The position numbers were made by a program, and so were the translations under genes. A stretch of 64,000 nt of DNA from Flavobacterium sp. (lineage in GTDB: Bacteria > Bacteroidota > Bacteroidia > Flavobacteriales > Flavobacteriaceae): positions 248,001 to 312,000 of the forward strand of contig JAIXSK010000017.1 of NCBI GenBank assembly GCA_027484725.1. The letters run 5' to 3'. Below are positions 8,464 to 18,261 of this stretch, piece after piece (the stretch's first letter is position 1; each line of letters opens with the position of its first letter). The notes under the pieces were generated by a model, which made no database searches, was not told the origin of the DNA, and saw nothing but the letters and a program-made list of their open reading frames with translations.

Positions 8464-9975
8464 TTATCTAACATCTTGCATGAGTTTTTTTACCAATGGA
8501 GCAATTGCAATAAGCGCTATTCCGGCAATCAAAGCATAAAGAGCAAGCTGCTGGTATCCGTCGGCATATACACTCAGTTTTTCAAGATTGGAAGCATTTT
8601 CTGAAGCACTGGCAATGTTGGCCCCGAGCAATCCGGCAAAATACTGCCCATAAGCACTAGCCAAAAACCACATCCCCATGATGACTGCCTGCGTTTTTTG
8701 CGGTGAAAGTTTGGTCATGGCGCTCATGCCAATGGGAGACAAACACAACTCTCCAAAAGTAATGATAAACCAACCAAAGGTGAATAAATCTAGAGACGTT
8801 TTACCATCAGCCGAGGCAAAAAATTTGGTGTAATAAAACACCCAGAAACCGCCGGCCAAGAACAAAAATCCTAAACCAAATTTTACAACAGTATTTGGTT
8901 CAACTTTCTTTTTGGCTAAAAATATCCAAGCCATGCCCACCAAAGCAGCGAATATAATCACAAACAGCGAATTAGCTGAGTTGTTCACACCGTTCGGGTC
9001 AAGTGCAACACCCAAAACAGTATTGTGCAGATTGTTGGCCGCAAACAAACTCAAAGAGCCACCACTTTGTTCAAAAAACGCCCAAAAGAAAATTGAAAAG
9101 ATGATGAACACCAGTGCTGCCAATAGCTTTTTGTTTTCAGACGAGCTAAAATTTCGCATCTCATAAAACAAATACACTACCGATGCCGGCCCAATAATCA
9201 TCATGAAATAATCAGTATAAACCGTATTGGCCACCATCATAATAATAATGGGAATAATGGCCAATGAACCGATATAAGTGAGCACCTCAAAAAGTTTTCG
9301 CTTAGAATTTTCTAGGTTGCGCAAAGGTGAAAGCCCAATTTCGCCCAAGCTTTTTTGCGTTTGGGTAAACGTGAGCAAACTAATCACCATGACAATGGCC
9401 GCAAAACCAAAAGCATAGTTCCAACGCAAGGTTTCCGGAACCAATGATGCCCATAAATTTCCGTTGGCCACCGCAATACAAATATATCCGCCAATGAGCG
9501 CACCCAAATTTACCCCGGCATAAAACAATGAAAAACCGGCATCGCGGCGCGGATCGTTGTCTTTGTACAACTGCCCCACCATCGATGAAATATTAGGTTT
9601 GAAAAATCCGGTTCCGACAATGGTAAAACTAATACCCGTAAAGAAGAAATTCTTCGGATCAACCGCCAAAATCACACTGCCCAAAATCATGAGCAAACCA
9701 CCCCAAAAAAGTGATTTTCTAAAACCCAAAATTTTGTCGGCAAACAAACCGCCAATGAACGTAAATGCATACACCCATGCTTGCGTAGCGCCGTATTGCA
9801 GGTTCGCCACCTCATCTTTCATACTGAGTTGACTCACCATAAAAACCACGAGCATGCCGCGCATTCCATAAAAGCAGAAGCGCTCCCACATTTCGCTAAA
9901 AAACAAATACCACAATTGTTTTGGGTATTTACCGGTAAAGTTTTGAATTTGTTCGGTGGTGATTTTTGATTCCAT
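8464..9975 (-). CDS. POT/PTR family proton-dependent oligopeptide transporter (paralog 1)
   Basis: 503 residues with about 12-14 membrane segments. The family signature EMWERFCFYG (ExxERFxYY type) is near residue 30, and the second signature appears as FSLFYAGVNLGALIG. POT proteins bring di- and tripeptides across the inner membrane with protons. The start lies five bases after the stop of the upstream paralog (9981-11639), so the two are one transcript. It is the shortest of the three tandem paralogs and lacks the large central insertion. Confidence 0.93.
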   Translation of the reverse strand: MESKITTEQIQNFTGKYPKQLWYLFFSEMWERFCFYGMRGMLVVFMVSQLSMKDEVANLQYGATQAWVYAFTFIGGLFADKILGFRKSLFWGGLLMILGSVILAVDPKNFFFTGISFTIVGTGFFKPNISSMVGQLYKDNDPRRDAGFSLFYAGVNLGALIGGYICIAVANGNLWASLVPETLRWNYAFGFAAIVMVISLLTFTQTQKSLGEIGLSPLRNLENSKRKLFEVLTYIGSLAIIPIIIMMVANTVYTDYFMMIIGPASVVYLFYEMRNFSSSENKKLLAALVFIIFSIFFWAFFEQSGGSLSLFAANNLHNTVLGVALDPNGVNNSANSLFVIIFAALVGMAWIFLAKKKVEPNTVVKFGLGFLFLAGGFWVFYYTKFFASADGKTSLDLFTFGWFIITFGELCLSPIGMSAMTKLSPQKTQAVIMGMWFLASAYGQYFAGLLGANIASASENASNLEKLSVYADGYQQLALYALIAGIALIAIAPLVKKLMQDVR

Positions 9976-9980
9976 AGAAG

Positions 9981-11639
9981 TTAGTTTATTCCTTTTTCTT
10001 TCATAACCGCATTGAGTTGTTTGAGCAAAACAAACATCAAAGCTGTGGCAAACATAAGCAATCCGAAGTTAATCCAGAAGAAATCAGTCTTGTCTTCATA
10101 AGAATCCCACATACTGGCCAAAACACCACTGAGTTTATTGCCGATGGAAGTAGCCAAAAACCAGCCACCCATCATAAGCGAAGTAATATTTTTCGGACTC
10201 AGTTTTGAAACCACCGAAAGCCCCATCGGACTCAAGAACAACTCGCCAATAGTAATAATTCCGTAGTTGGCCACGAGCCACCAAACGCTAACCTTTTCTG
10301 AACCGTTGGCTCCGGCTTTGACCGCAGCCACCATGACCAAGACCGATAAGGCTGATATGAGTAATCCAAAAGCAATTTTGGTGGGTGTAGATGGTTCTTT
10401 TTTCTTGCTTCTTAAATAAGTGAAGAAAGCCACCACCAAAGGCGTGAGTAAAATAACCCAGCCAGGGTTAATCGATTGACTTAAGTTGGCCGACCAATTG
10501 TAGACTTGAGTTCCGTCTGCCGGAAGTTTCTCAGGCGCCACATTTCTGAAATAAAGCGGATAATCAACTACTTTGACCACTTTTCCGTCTTTCTTTTGAA
10601 TGCGAAAAGCTTCGTCATAAAGCGCTACAGAATCCTTTTTATAAACCAGTGTATCGGTCAACACCAACTTGGAAGCTATTTGTTGCGAAGTGCCTTGCAA
10701 AGAACGATCGGTGTATTTGTCGCCCCAATTATTGAGCGCCGATCCGTTGAGCTTGAACACGGCCCAAAACAGAATAACAACGCCAAAAATAGTAAGCAAT
10801 GCACCAATGGGACGTTTCTCATCAGCCTTGGCTTTAAAGTATAAACTCGCATAAAAAAAGATGACCGGAATACACGCAAAGATAAACGCATCGGTACTGT
10901 CTGAACCAAAAATGGCACAATCCGGATTTGCATCTGATTGCACACCTTTTAAAAACCAACCAATCATGCCAAAAACAACCGATGGCAATAGAATAAACAA
11001 GACAATTTTGTAAAACGGCATATCGCCGGGCTGTACGCCTTTCTTTTCGGTCTTATCGCCATAGTGTCGGGTTCCGGCCAAAAAGACCAGCACGCCTATA
11101 AACATGCCCACTCCGGCGGCCATAAACGCATATTGCCACCCGAATAAAATCTTAAAAGCCGCGCCAAAGAAATTACAAATAAACGCCCCGACATTGATGC
11201 CCATATAAAAGATGTTATAACCTTCATCTTTGCGGGCTTTATACGGCTCATCGTTGTAGAAATTACCGAGTAAGGTTGAAATGTTGGGTTTAAAAAATCC
11301 GTTGCCCACAATCACCAGAATCATCGCTATGTACAGCATGGTCAAATCGTGAATGCCCATCATCATATAGCCCGCGCCCATCATGAGTCCGCCAATGACG
11401 ATGGATTTTTTATAACCCAAATATCGATCGGCCACTAATCCACCTATAAAAGGCGTGAGAAAAACTAGGGCAATGAAGGTTCCGTACAAATCAGACGCTT
11501 CTTTTTCGGTCATGGCAAAACCGGCTTCGACATCTTTGAGATAAAGCGTGAAGATGCCAATCATAAGATAATAGCCAAAACGCTCCCACATTTCAGACAA
11601 GAACAAATAAGGCAAAGCCTTGGGATGATTTTTCCACAT
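9981..11639 (-). CDS. POT/PTR family proton-dependent oligopeptide transporter (paralog 2)
   Basis: 552 residues. EMWERFGYYLMIG at about residue 14 and FNIFYMGINVGAF-like sequence (YNIFYMGINVGAF) mark it as a POT transporter. It carries an extra, non-hydrophobic stretch at about residues 310-380, between membrane segments, not present in paralog 1; this kind of insertion is common in Bacteroidota POT proteins. It is the first gene of the 9981-8464 pair. A leader hairpin with a U-run lies between its ATG and the upstream paralog. Confidence 0.93.
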   Translation of the reverse strand: MWKNHPKALPYLFLSEMWERFGYYLMIGIFTLYLKDVEAGFAMTEKEASDLYGTFIALVFLTPFIGGLVADRYLGYKKSIVIGGLMMGAGYMMMGIHDLTMLYIAMILVIVGNGFFKPNISTLLGNFYNDEPYKARKDEGYNIFYMGINVGAFICNFFGAAFKILFGWQYAFMAAGVGMFIGVLVFLAGTRHYGDKTEKKGVQPGDMPFYKIVLFILLPSVVFGMIGWFLKGVQSDANPDCAIFGSDSTDAFIFACIPVIFFYASLYFKAKADEKRPIGALLTIFGVVILFWAVFKLNGSALNNWGDKYTDRSLQGTSQQIASKLVLTDTLVYKKDSVALYDEAFRIQKKDGKVVKVVDYPLYFRNVAPEKLPADGTQVYNWSANLSQSINPGWVILLTPLVVAFFTYLRSKKKEPSTPTKIAFGLLISALSVLVMVAAVKAGANGSEKVSVWWLVANYGIITIGELFLSPMGLSVVSKLSPKNITSLMMGGWFLATSIGNKLSGVLASMWDSYEDKTDFFWINFGLLMFATALMFVLLKQLNAVMKEKGIN

Positions 11640-11653
11640 AGTTATTTGATTTA

Positions 11654-11699
11654 AAAAAAGAAACCTACAAGTTTTGGATGCTTGTAGGTTTGAAAGATA
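11654..11699 (-). terminator. Strong hairpin with U-run between POT paralogs 3 and 2: terminator or leader attenuator
   Basis: An 11-bp perfect stem (11661-11671 with 11681-11691, AAACCTACAAG type) with a 9-nt loop is followed on the minus strand by seven Ts. It can end the transcript of the 11722-13398 gene. A TATCTTTC box (11692-11699, seven of eight to TAnnTTTG) sits just before it on the minus strand, so if that promoter is used the hairpin would instead be in the leader of paralog 2. Confidence 0.7.
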
Positions 11700-11721
11700 T
11701 AAAAATATTTTTTAGTTGCTC

Positions 11722-13398
11722 TTAGCGAACACCGTGCATCAGCTTTTTTAACAGCGGAGTCAAAGCAAATAAGATGATGGCTGCCAATCCGCAAAGCACC
11801 ACAAAAACCATAAAGAATTCAAAAAGATTGTGGATTTCAAATCCGGCAAAAATCGGGTTGTGGTCACTGATTTGGTTTTCGGCCAACAACTTAGCTTGTT
11901 CTGGAGTCAAGGTTACGGTTTTGTCCAGTACGCCTTGCAAATCAATTCCGAGTTCTTTGGCTTTGATGAATTTATCTCCGGTAGCCGGCATAATTGAACC
12001 CAAAGTTCCGGCCAAAGCATAACCTGAGGCGTTCGATAAGAAAAACACTCCGTATAAAAGTGATGAGAAGCGTTTAGGGGATAGTTTTCCGACCAATGAC
12101 AATCCAATTGGTGACAAACACAACTCAGCACAAGTTTGTATTAAATACAAAAGAATCAACCATTTGATGGCCAATAATCCGTTGTTGCCCAAATCTTTTA
12201 CGTTGTGTGCAATGATAAAATAACTCAAAGCAATCAAGGCCAAACCGAAGGCTTGTTTCATCGGAGAAATAGGTTCTTTGCCTTTGCTTCTGAGGTAATC
12301 CCACAACATACTAAACGGAACCGCAAAAGCCACGACAAACAATCCGTTGAAAATTTGAACCATCGATGGCGGCATGTTCCAGCCAAAGAAATTCCTGTCG
12401 GTTTGGTTGTCAGCAATGAAGGTTAATGAAGAACCCGCTTGTTCAAAAGCAGCCCAGAAAAAGATGATAAAGAAAGCTACGATGTAGATAACAAAAATTC
12501 TGTCGCGTTCTACTTTGGTCAAAGAAGAATCAGAAACAATGAGTCCGGCCAAAGTCAAACCACTCGAATAAATCAAGGTGTAAATTAAGTTTTGGTCAAA
12601 CACAAAATGAATCAAAGCCCCCAAAACCAAAAATGCCACACCTGCCAAAGACAATGCTGTAGTTGAAAAAACAGCTTTTTGAGACTCGCCTTCTTCATAG
12701 TCAGCAGCCTCATTTTTTGAAGGCAATCCGCCCAAAGGTCTGCCTTCAGGAGTAACTACATATTTATTTTTCAACACATAGAACAACGCTGTACCAATGA
12801 GCATGGCCATAGAAGCAGCTAAGAATCCCCATTTGAACGCATGGATATCGCGAATTCCTTCAGCCGTTTTCACATCGCCTACAATCGGACAAATCAACTG
12901 CCCTAAGAAAGCACCTAAGTTGATGCCCATGTAGAAAATAGTAAAGGCGGTATCGAGTTTGCTTTTTTCTTGTTTGGGATATAAACTACCCACCATCGAT
13001 GAAATATTGGGTTTGAAGAATCCATTCCCGAAGATGATGATTCCGAGTGCCGACCACATTAAAGTATTGGCCAAACCTATGTTGGTTCCGAAAACGCTGG
13101 CGCTGAAGAACAAAAGTAATTGTCCGATGGCCATCATCAATCCACCGAGTAAAATACAATTGCGGTTACCAAAAAAACGGTCGGCTATGAATCCGCCCAA
13201 CATCGGTGTGAGGTAACAAAGTCCGAGGAAACCGCCATAAATCAGCGATGCATCTTCTTCTTTCATCATCAATGAATTCACAAGGAACAAGGTCAAAATG
13301 GCGCGCATTCCATAAAAGTTGAAACGCTCCCACATTTCGGTTCCGAAGAGTACCCAAAGCCCTTTTGGATGTCCGGTTTTTGCTGTAGTTTCTGTCAT
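11722..13398 (-). CDS. POT/PTR family proton-dependent oligopeptide transporter (paralog 3)
   Basis: 558 residues, with EMWERFNFYGMRAIL at about residue 18 and FTIFYMGINLGAFLG for the second POT signature. Two hydrophilic insertions are visible, one at about 215-240 (NEAADYEEGESQK) and a periplasmic-looking one at about 475-520. It starts 35 bases after the stop of the dipeptidyl peptidase gene on the same strand, which suggests a common transcript: peptidase releases dipeptides, the transporter imports them. Confidence 0.93.
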   Translation of the reverse strand: MTETTAKTGHPKGLWVLFGTEMWERFNFYGMRAILTLFLVNSLMMKEEDASLIYGGFLGLCYLTPMLGGFIADRFFGNRNCILLGGLMMAIGQLLLFFSASVFGTNIGLANTLMWSALGIIIFGNGFFKPNISSMVGSLYPKQEKSKLDTAFTIFYMGINLGAFLGQLICPIVGDVKTAEGIRDIHAFKWGFLAASMAMLIGTALFYVLKNKYVVTPEGRPLGGLPSKNEAADYEEGESQKAVFSTTALSLAGVAFLVLGALIHFVFDQNLIYTLIYSSGLTLAGLIVSDSSLTKVERDRIFVIYIVAFFIIFFWAAFEQAGSSLTFIADNQTDRNFFGWNMPPSMVQIFNGLFVVAFAVPFSMLWDYLRSKGKEPISPMKQAFGLALIALSYFIIAHNVKDLGNNGLLAIKWLILLYLIQTCAELCLSPIGLSLVGKLSPKRFSSLLYGVFFLSNASGYALAGTLGSIMPATGDKFIKAKELGIDLQGVLDKTVTLTPEQAKLLAENQISDHNPIFAGFEIHNLFEFFMVFVVLCGLAAIILFALTPLLKKLMHGVR

Positions 13399-13432
13399 AA
13401 TAATGGTTTTATAAATTGGTTTTAGTTAAGCA

Positions 13433-15604
13433 TTATAAGTTTTCTTTGATGAAATTGGTGATTTTGTTGAACAACTGAATGCGTGTTTTACCGCCGTAAA
13501 TTCCGTGGTTTTTATCCGGATAAATTTGCGAATCAAATTGTTTGTTGGCTTGAATCAGCGCTTCCATCATTTGCATGGAATTTTGTACATGTACGTTGTC
13601 ATCGGCCGAACCGTGAATGAGCAAAAACTTGCCTTTAAGCTTATCAACGTAGTTGATGGGTGAATTGTCGTCATAGCCTGATGGATTTTCTTGCGGGGTT
13701 TGCATATAACGCTCGGTATAAATGCTGTCATAGAATCTCCAGTTGGTGACCGGCGCCACCGCCACGGCCATTTTGAATACATCAGCACCTTTCATGATGC
13801 AGTTTGAGGCCATAAATCCGCCGTAACTCCAACCCCAAATCCCGATGCGGTTTTTATCGACATACGGATAATTTCCGAACACTTTAGCCGCGTCAATTTG
13901 ATCTTCTACTTCGTATTTTCCGAGTTGTTTTTGGGTACATTTTTTAAAGTCGGCACCTTTAAATCCGGTTCCGCGACCGTCTACACAAGCTACAATATAC
14001 CCTTTTTGGGAGAGCATCATAAACCAATAATCGTCGTAACTGTTCCAATCATTGTTGACTTGTTGTGAACCCGGCCCTGAATATTGATACATGAATACCG
14101 GATATTTTTTACTCGCGTCAAAATCTTTGGGTTTGATCATCCAGGCATTGAGCTCGTGGCCTTTTTCAGTTTTGAGCACAAAGAATTCCTTTTGTGGCAA
14201 ATCGTAGGCTTTGAGTTTGTTTTGCAACGCCTCGTTGTTTTCAATCACTTTGATGGTTTTGCCCGATTTTGATTCGTTGAGTGAATAAACCGGAGGCTGT
14301 TGGGCGCTTGAATAAGTGTTGATGAAGTATTGAAAATTCGGACTAAAAGTGGCCGAACTGGTGCCGGTTTGAGTGGTTAAACGAACTTTGTTTTTTCCGT
14401 TGATGCCAATGCGGTACACATCGCGGTTGATGGAACCATTCTCAACCGATTGATAATAAACCGTGGATGTTTTCTCATCAAACCCGTAATAATTGGTGAC
14501 TTCCCAAGGCCCCGAAGTTACTTGATTTTTGAGTTTTCCGGTTTTGTCATACAAATAAATATGGTTAAAGCCGTCTTTTTCACTCGTCCAAATAAAACTG
14601 TTGTCCTTTAAAAATGTTAAGTTATCTGTCACATCGACATAAGCTTTGTCTTTTTCGTTGAGCACGACTTTGGCTGCTGCCGAATTTCCGTCTACAAACA
14701 ACAAATCCAAATTATCTTGGTGGCGATTGAGCACTTGAGCCGACAAAACATGAGCATCATTGGTCCATTTGAGGCGCGCAATGTAAAAATCCGAATACTT
14801 GCTGAGATCAACTTGTTTTTGGGTTTTTGCGGTCACATCATAAATGTGCAATGAAACTTCTGAGTTCTTTTCGCCCGCTTTCGGATATTTGAACGTCTCC
14901 ATTTTTGGATACAAATCTTTGTGAAAAACACTCATCGAAAATTCCGGAACTTGGCTTTCGTCAAAACGAATATAGGCGATTTTTTTGCTGTCGGCGCTCC
15001 AATCAAAAGCGCGTACAAAAGCAAATTCTTCTTCATAAACCCAATCGGTAATTCCGTTGATAACGGCGTTTTTCTTGCCGTCTGATGTTACTTGAGTCGA
15101 CGTTTTGGAAGCAATGTCATAAACAAACAAATTGTTCTCATGCGCATAGGCTATTTTGGTTCCATCGGGCGAAAAAGTAGGTTCTTGCACCTGAAAATCA
15201 AAGAGTTTAACCAGTGTTTTTGCGTTCGAATCAAACAAAAAATAATCCGCTGTAAACGAATGGCGGAAAATTTGGTTTGAATTGGCAGCAATTAAGATTT
15301 TCTTTTCATCGGCACTGAATGAATAGCTGTCGATTCCATCAGCCAAATCAGTGAAGTTTTTGGTATCGATCAGCGTTGATACTTTACTGAGTGTCGCAAA
15401 ATCGTACAAGTCAATTTGCATGCTGCGCGTGGCGCGATCAAAATTCAGAACTGTGTACTGATTGGTGTTTTTGAGTGATTGTAATTCGTCCATGCCTTTG
15501 GCTCTGAACGCACCGCTGTAGATTTCTTCTACGGTGATTTTCTGTTGCGCAACGACCGTGGTACAAACCAACAAAACAAGCGCGAAAAATTTGTTTAATT
15601 TCAT
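13433..15604 (-). CDS. Secreted dipeptidyl peptidase IV-like serine peptidase (S9 family)
   Basis: 723 residues from the preferred start at 15604, which gives a clean signal peptide, MKLNKFFALVLLVCTTVVAQ; a longer frame reaches 15679 but would bury it. The N-terminal two thirds form the DPPIV_N beta-propeller (several YDxxSK/FSPDGTKIAYA repeats), the last 200 residues the alpha/beta-hydrolase with nucleophile motif GWSYGGFM, aspartate in GSADDNVH and histidine in KNHGIYGG. Family members remove N-terminal dipeptides, usually Xaa-Pro, from peptides in the periplasm. The downstream POT transporter fits import of the products. Confidence 0.92.
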   Translation of the reverse strand: MKLNKFFALVLLVCTTVVAQQKITVEEIYSGAFRAKGMDELQSLKNTNQYTVLNFDRATRSMQIDLYDFATLSKVSTLIDTKNFTDLADGIDSYSFSADEKKILIAANSNQIFRHSFTADYFLFDSNAKTLVKLFDFQVQEPTFSPDGTKIAYAHENNLFVYDIASKTSTQVTSDGKKNAVINGITDWVYEEEFAFVRAFDWSADSKKIAYIRFDESQVPEFSMSVFHKDLYPKMETFKYPKAGEKNSEVSLHIYDVTAKTQKQVDLSKYSDFYIARLKWTNDAHVLSAQVLNRHQDNLDLLFVDGNSAAAKVVLNEKDKAYVDVTDNLTFLKDNSFIWTSEKDGFNHIYLYDKTGKLKNQVTSGPWEVTNYYGFDEKTSTVYYQSVENGSINRDVYRIGINGKNKVRLTTQTGTSSATFSPNFQYFINTYSSAQQPPVYSLNESKSGKTIKVIENNEALQNKLKAYDLPQKEFFVLKTEKGHELNAWMIKPKDFDASKKYPVFMYQYSGPGSQQVNNDWNSYDDYWFMMLSQKGYIVACVDGRGTGFKGADFKKCTQKQLGKYEVEDQIDAAKVFGNYPYVDKNRIGIWGWSYGGFMASNCIMKGADVFKMAVAVAPVTNWRFYDSIYTERYMQTPQENPSGYDDNSPINYVDKLKGKFLLIHGSADDNVHVQNSMQMMEALIQANKQFDSQIYPDKNHGIYGGKTRIQLFNKITNFIKENL

Positions 15605-15721
15605 CTGATAAAATGTATAAAAACCGTCAATTTTAGTGAAAAAATTACACATATGCGTACTTTTTTCGGATAAATCCATGAGTCCCCAAAATCATTGCGC
15701 CGTTACAATCAGAATATCAAC

Positions 15722-16804
15722 TTAAAACAATTTGAGTTGGCCGTCTTTATAGGGCGCATGCAACGAAGTATTGAGCTGTGGAAATTGCTTATCGGCAAAG
15801 TATTTTCGTTTGGCCAAATGCATTTGCGCACGAATCATCTCGGCCATTTCGCCTTCTCCGCGCATGCGACTGCCCCAACGACTATCACTGAGCGATCCGC
15901 CATGACAGGCCTCAATCTGATGCAAAACTTTGTTGGCTCTGTCGGGCATGGCTTTGCGGATCCAATCGGTAAAAATTTCGCCAATAGCGCCGTTGAGCCG
16001 AACCACCGTGTGAGCAATCGAGAGCGCTCCGGCATCAGATACTGCTTTTGCCATCGGTAAAATTTCATGGCTGTTGATCCCGGGAATAATCGGCGCGAGC
16101 ATCACATTCACCGGAATGCCATTCTCTGACAAAACGCGAATCGTTTCAAGCCTTTTCTGAATAGTTGTGGTGCGCGGCTCGAGCAACATTCTGGTTTTTT
16201 CAGAAAGCGATGTCACCGAAACATGTACACCCACCAATTGTTCTTGGGCTAATTGTTGGAGCAAATCTAAATCGCGCAAAACCAAAGCATTTTTGGTGAT
16301 GATGCCCACCGGATGTTTGTATTTCAAAAACACCTCTAAACATTGACGCGTAATTTGATAACGTCGTTCGGCAGGCTGATAACAATCGGTATTGCCTGAG
16401 AGGACAATGGTTTGCGCTTGCCAACTTTTGCTTTTGAGCTTTTCTTCGAGTAATTGCGGGGCATTTTTCTTGACCAAAATCCGTCGCTCAAAATCCAATC
16501 CGGCACTGTAACCCCAGTATTCATGGCTGTTGCGCGCATAACAATAAATACAACCGTGCTCACAACCTTGATACATATTCATCGAATAAGTCATCCCCAC
16601 ATCAGGGCTTTCAACCGTATTGACAATGGTTTTCGGAAAGACTTCTTGATAAGTTGTTTTGTTGCTTTCTGGCGCTTCTTGTTCGAGGGCACAGTAGTTC
16701 AAAAACTCATCTAAAATTTCTTGAGATTGCACCCAAAACCGATTCTGCACGTTGATTTGCGCGCCTCTTCCTTTGATATATGCGGGTTGATTCTCGGAGT
16801 TCAT
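15722..16804 (-). CDS. SPL-type radical SAM protein (PA0069 family)
   Basis: 360 residues. The iron-sulfur motif CEHGCIYCYARNSHEYWG (Cx3Cx2C) binds the [4Fe-4S] cluster that cleaves S-adenosylmethionine. VLSGNTDCYQPAE and the TITKNALVLRDLDLL region are typical of the spore-photoproduct-lyase-like group usually named PA0069 family. The substrate of this family is not known to me; repair of DNA has been suggested by similarity only. It is divergent from the HMG-CoA reductase gene. Confidence 0.85.
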   Translation of the reverse strand: MNSENQPAYIKGRGAQINVQNRFWVQSQEILDEFLNYCALEQEAPESNKTTYQEVFPKTIVNTVESPDVGMTYSMNMYQGCEHGCIYCYARNSHEYWGYSAGLDFERRILVKKNAPQLLEEKLKSKSWQAQTIVLSGNTDCYQPAERRYQITRQCLEVFLKYKHPVGIITKNALVLRDLDLLQQLAQEQLVGVHVSVTSLSEKTRMLLEPRTTTIQKRLETIRVLSENGIPVNVMLAPIIPGINSHEILPMAKAVSDAGALSIAHTVVRLNGAIGEIFTDWIRKAMPDRANKVLHQIEACHGGSLSDSRWGSRMRGEGEMAEMIRAQMHLAKRKYFADKQFPQLNTSLHAPYKDGQLKLF

Positions 16805-16917
16805 AGTTTGAAAAATTAGTTCTAAAACCCACGCAAACCAAGTTGTTTTATGTTAAAAATAACGTTTGTTGATAAAATTTAAAACCCTATAAAAACCAAG
16901 GGTTTCGGCTGAAAATG

Positions 16918-16925
16918 TATCTTTG
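16918..16925 (+). promoter_or_regulatory. Promoter -7 box of the HMG-CoA reductase operon
   Basis: TATCTTTG is a perfect TAnnTTTG box. It overlaps a more upstream in-frame ATG (16915), which therefore cannot be the start; the next ATG, at 16942, is 17 bases downstream. Confidence 0.65.
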
Positions 16926-16941
16926 TCAAAAAAATTACACG

Positions 16942-18258
16942 ATGGATCAAGCCGTTTCTGGATTTTCAAAATTGACCAAAGAAGAAAAGATCAATTGGAT
17001 AGCTCAAACCTATTTTTCTGAACCCGAAAAAGCAGTGAAGCTGATTAAAAGTTATTGGAATTCTGATGCTGCACTTCAAAAACTCCACGACGAATTCATC
17101 GAAAACACCATCACCAATTTTTATTTACCACTGGGCATTGCGCCGAACTTTCTCATTAATGATAAGAATTACACGGTTCCGATGGCTATTGAAGAAAGTT
17201 CAGTGGTAGCGGCGGCAGCCAAATCGGCTAAATTTTGGGCCACACGCGGCGGTTTTAAAACCACTATTATTGATACGGAAAAGATTGGTCAAGTGCATTT
17301 TATTTTTCACGGAAGTGCCCATCAACTTCAAAGCTTTTTCAATCAAAACAAAGCTGATTTGATCGCATCAACCGATTCAATTACCCAAAATATGCGTACG
17401 CGCGGTGGCGGAATTCGCAATATTGAATTGCGCGATTTGTCAGATAAACTCTCAGGATATTTTCAGCTGCATGTGACTTTTGAAACCAAAGATTCGATGG
17501 GTGCAAATTTCATCAATTCTTGTTTAGAGCAATTGGCGAAAACCCTCAAAACAAAAGCTGCTGAACACCCCGATTTTAATGCTCAGGAAAAAACCATCGA
17601 AGTGGTCATGAGTATTTTGTCGAACTATGTACCGAATTGTTTGGTGCGTGCCGAAGTTTCATGTGCGGTTTCAGATTTGGTTGAAAAGAAAATTGAACAT
17701 CCGCAAGCCTTTGCCGAAAAGTTTATACAAGCGGTGCGCATTGCCGAGATTGAGCCTTATCGCGCAGTAACGCACAACAAAGGCATCATGAACGGAATTG
17801 ATTCGGTGGTTTTAGCTACCGGAAACGACTTCAGAGCGGTTGAAGCCGGCGTGCATGCTTATGCTTCACGCAACGGACAATACAGTAGTTTATCGCATGC
17901 TGAGATTAAAGACGGTATTTTTAGATTTTGGATGGATGTTCCGTTGGCCTTGGGAACGGTAGGTGGTTTAACTTCATTGCATCCGATGGTGAAATTTGCT
18001 TTATCTGTACTCGAACAACCTTCTGCGCGTGACTTAATGCAAATTGTAGCAGCGGTTGGATTGGCACAAAACTTTGCCGCACTTCGATCATTGACTACCA
18101 CCGGAATCCAAGAAGGTCACATGAAAATGCACCTGAACAACATTCTGAATCAATTTGAGGCCAACGATCATGAGCGTCAGCTGGTAAAAGAACATTTTAA
18201 AAACCAAGTGGTTTCTCATGCGGCTGCGGTTGCCTTTTTAGAAAACCTCAGAAAATAA
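16942..18258 (+). CDS. Hydroxymethylglutaryl-CoA reductase (class II-like)
   Basis: 438 residues from ATG 16942 (MDQAVSGFSKLTKEEK); the upstream ATG at 16915 lies in the promoter. Recognisable parts are ENTITNFYLPLGIAPNF, EESSVVAAAAKSAKFW, the nucleotide-binding region around TFETKDSMGANFINSC, the lysine-containing THNKGIMNGIDSVVLATGND and GTVGGLTSLHP, as in bacterial class II HMG-CoA reductases. The enzyme makes mevalonate, the committed step of the mevalonate route to isoprenoids, which flavobacteria use instead of the MEP route. A GHMP kinase follows after three bases, so the two form one transcript. Confidence 0.93.
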   Translation: MDQAVSGFSKLTKEEKINWIAQTYFSEPEKAVKLIKSYWNSDAALQKLHDEFIENTITNFYLPLGIAPNFLINDKNYTVPMAIEESSVVAAAAKSAKFWATRGGFKTTIIDTEKIGQVHFIFHGSAHQLQSFFNQNKADLIASTDSITQNMRTRGGGIRNIELRDLSDKLSGYFQLHVTFETKDSMGANFINSCLEQLAKTLKTKAAEHPDFNAQEKTIEVVMSILSNYVPNCLVRAEVSCAVSDLVEKKIEHPQAFAEKFIQAVRIAEIEPYRAVTHNKGIMNGIDSVVLATGNDFRAVEAGVHAYASRNGQYSSLSHAEIKDGIFRFWMDVPLALGTVGGLTSLHPMVKFALSVLEQPSARDLMQIVAAVGLAQNFAALRSLTTTGIQEGHMKMHLNNILNQFEANDHERQLVKEHFKNQVVSHAAAVAFLENLRK

Positions 18259-18261
18259 AAG

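Noticed and set aside
15605..15679. Longer N-terminus for the dipeptidyl peptidase
   Set aside because: It would put 25 residues before a complete signal peptide starting at 15604.
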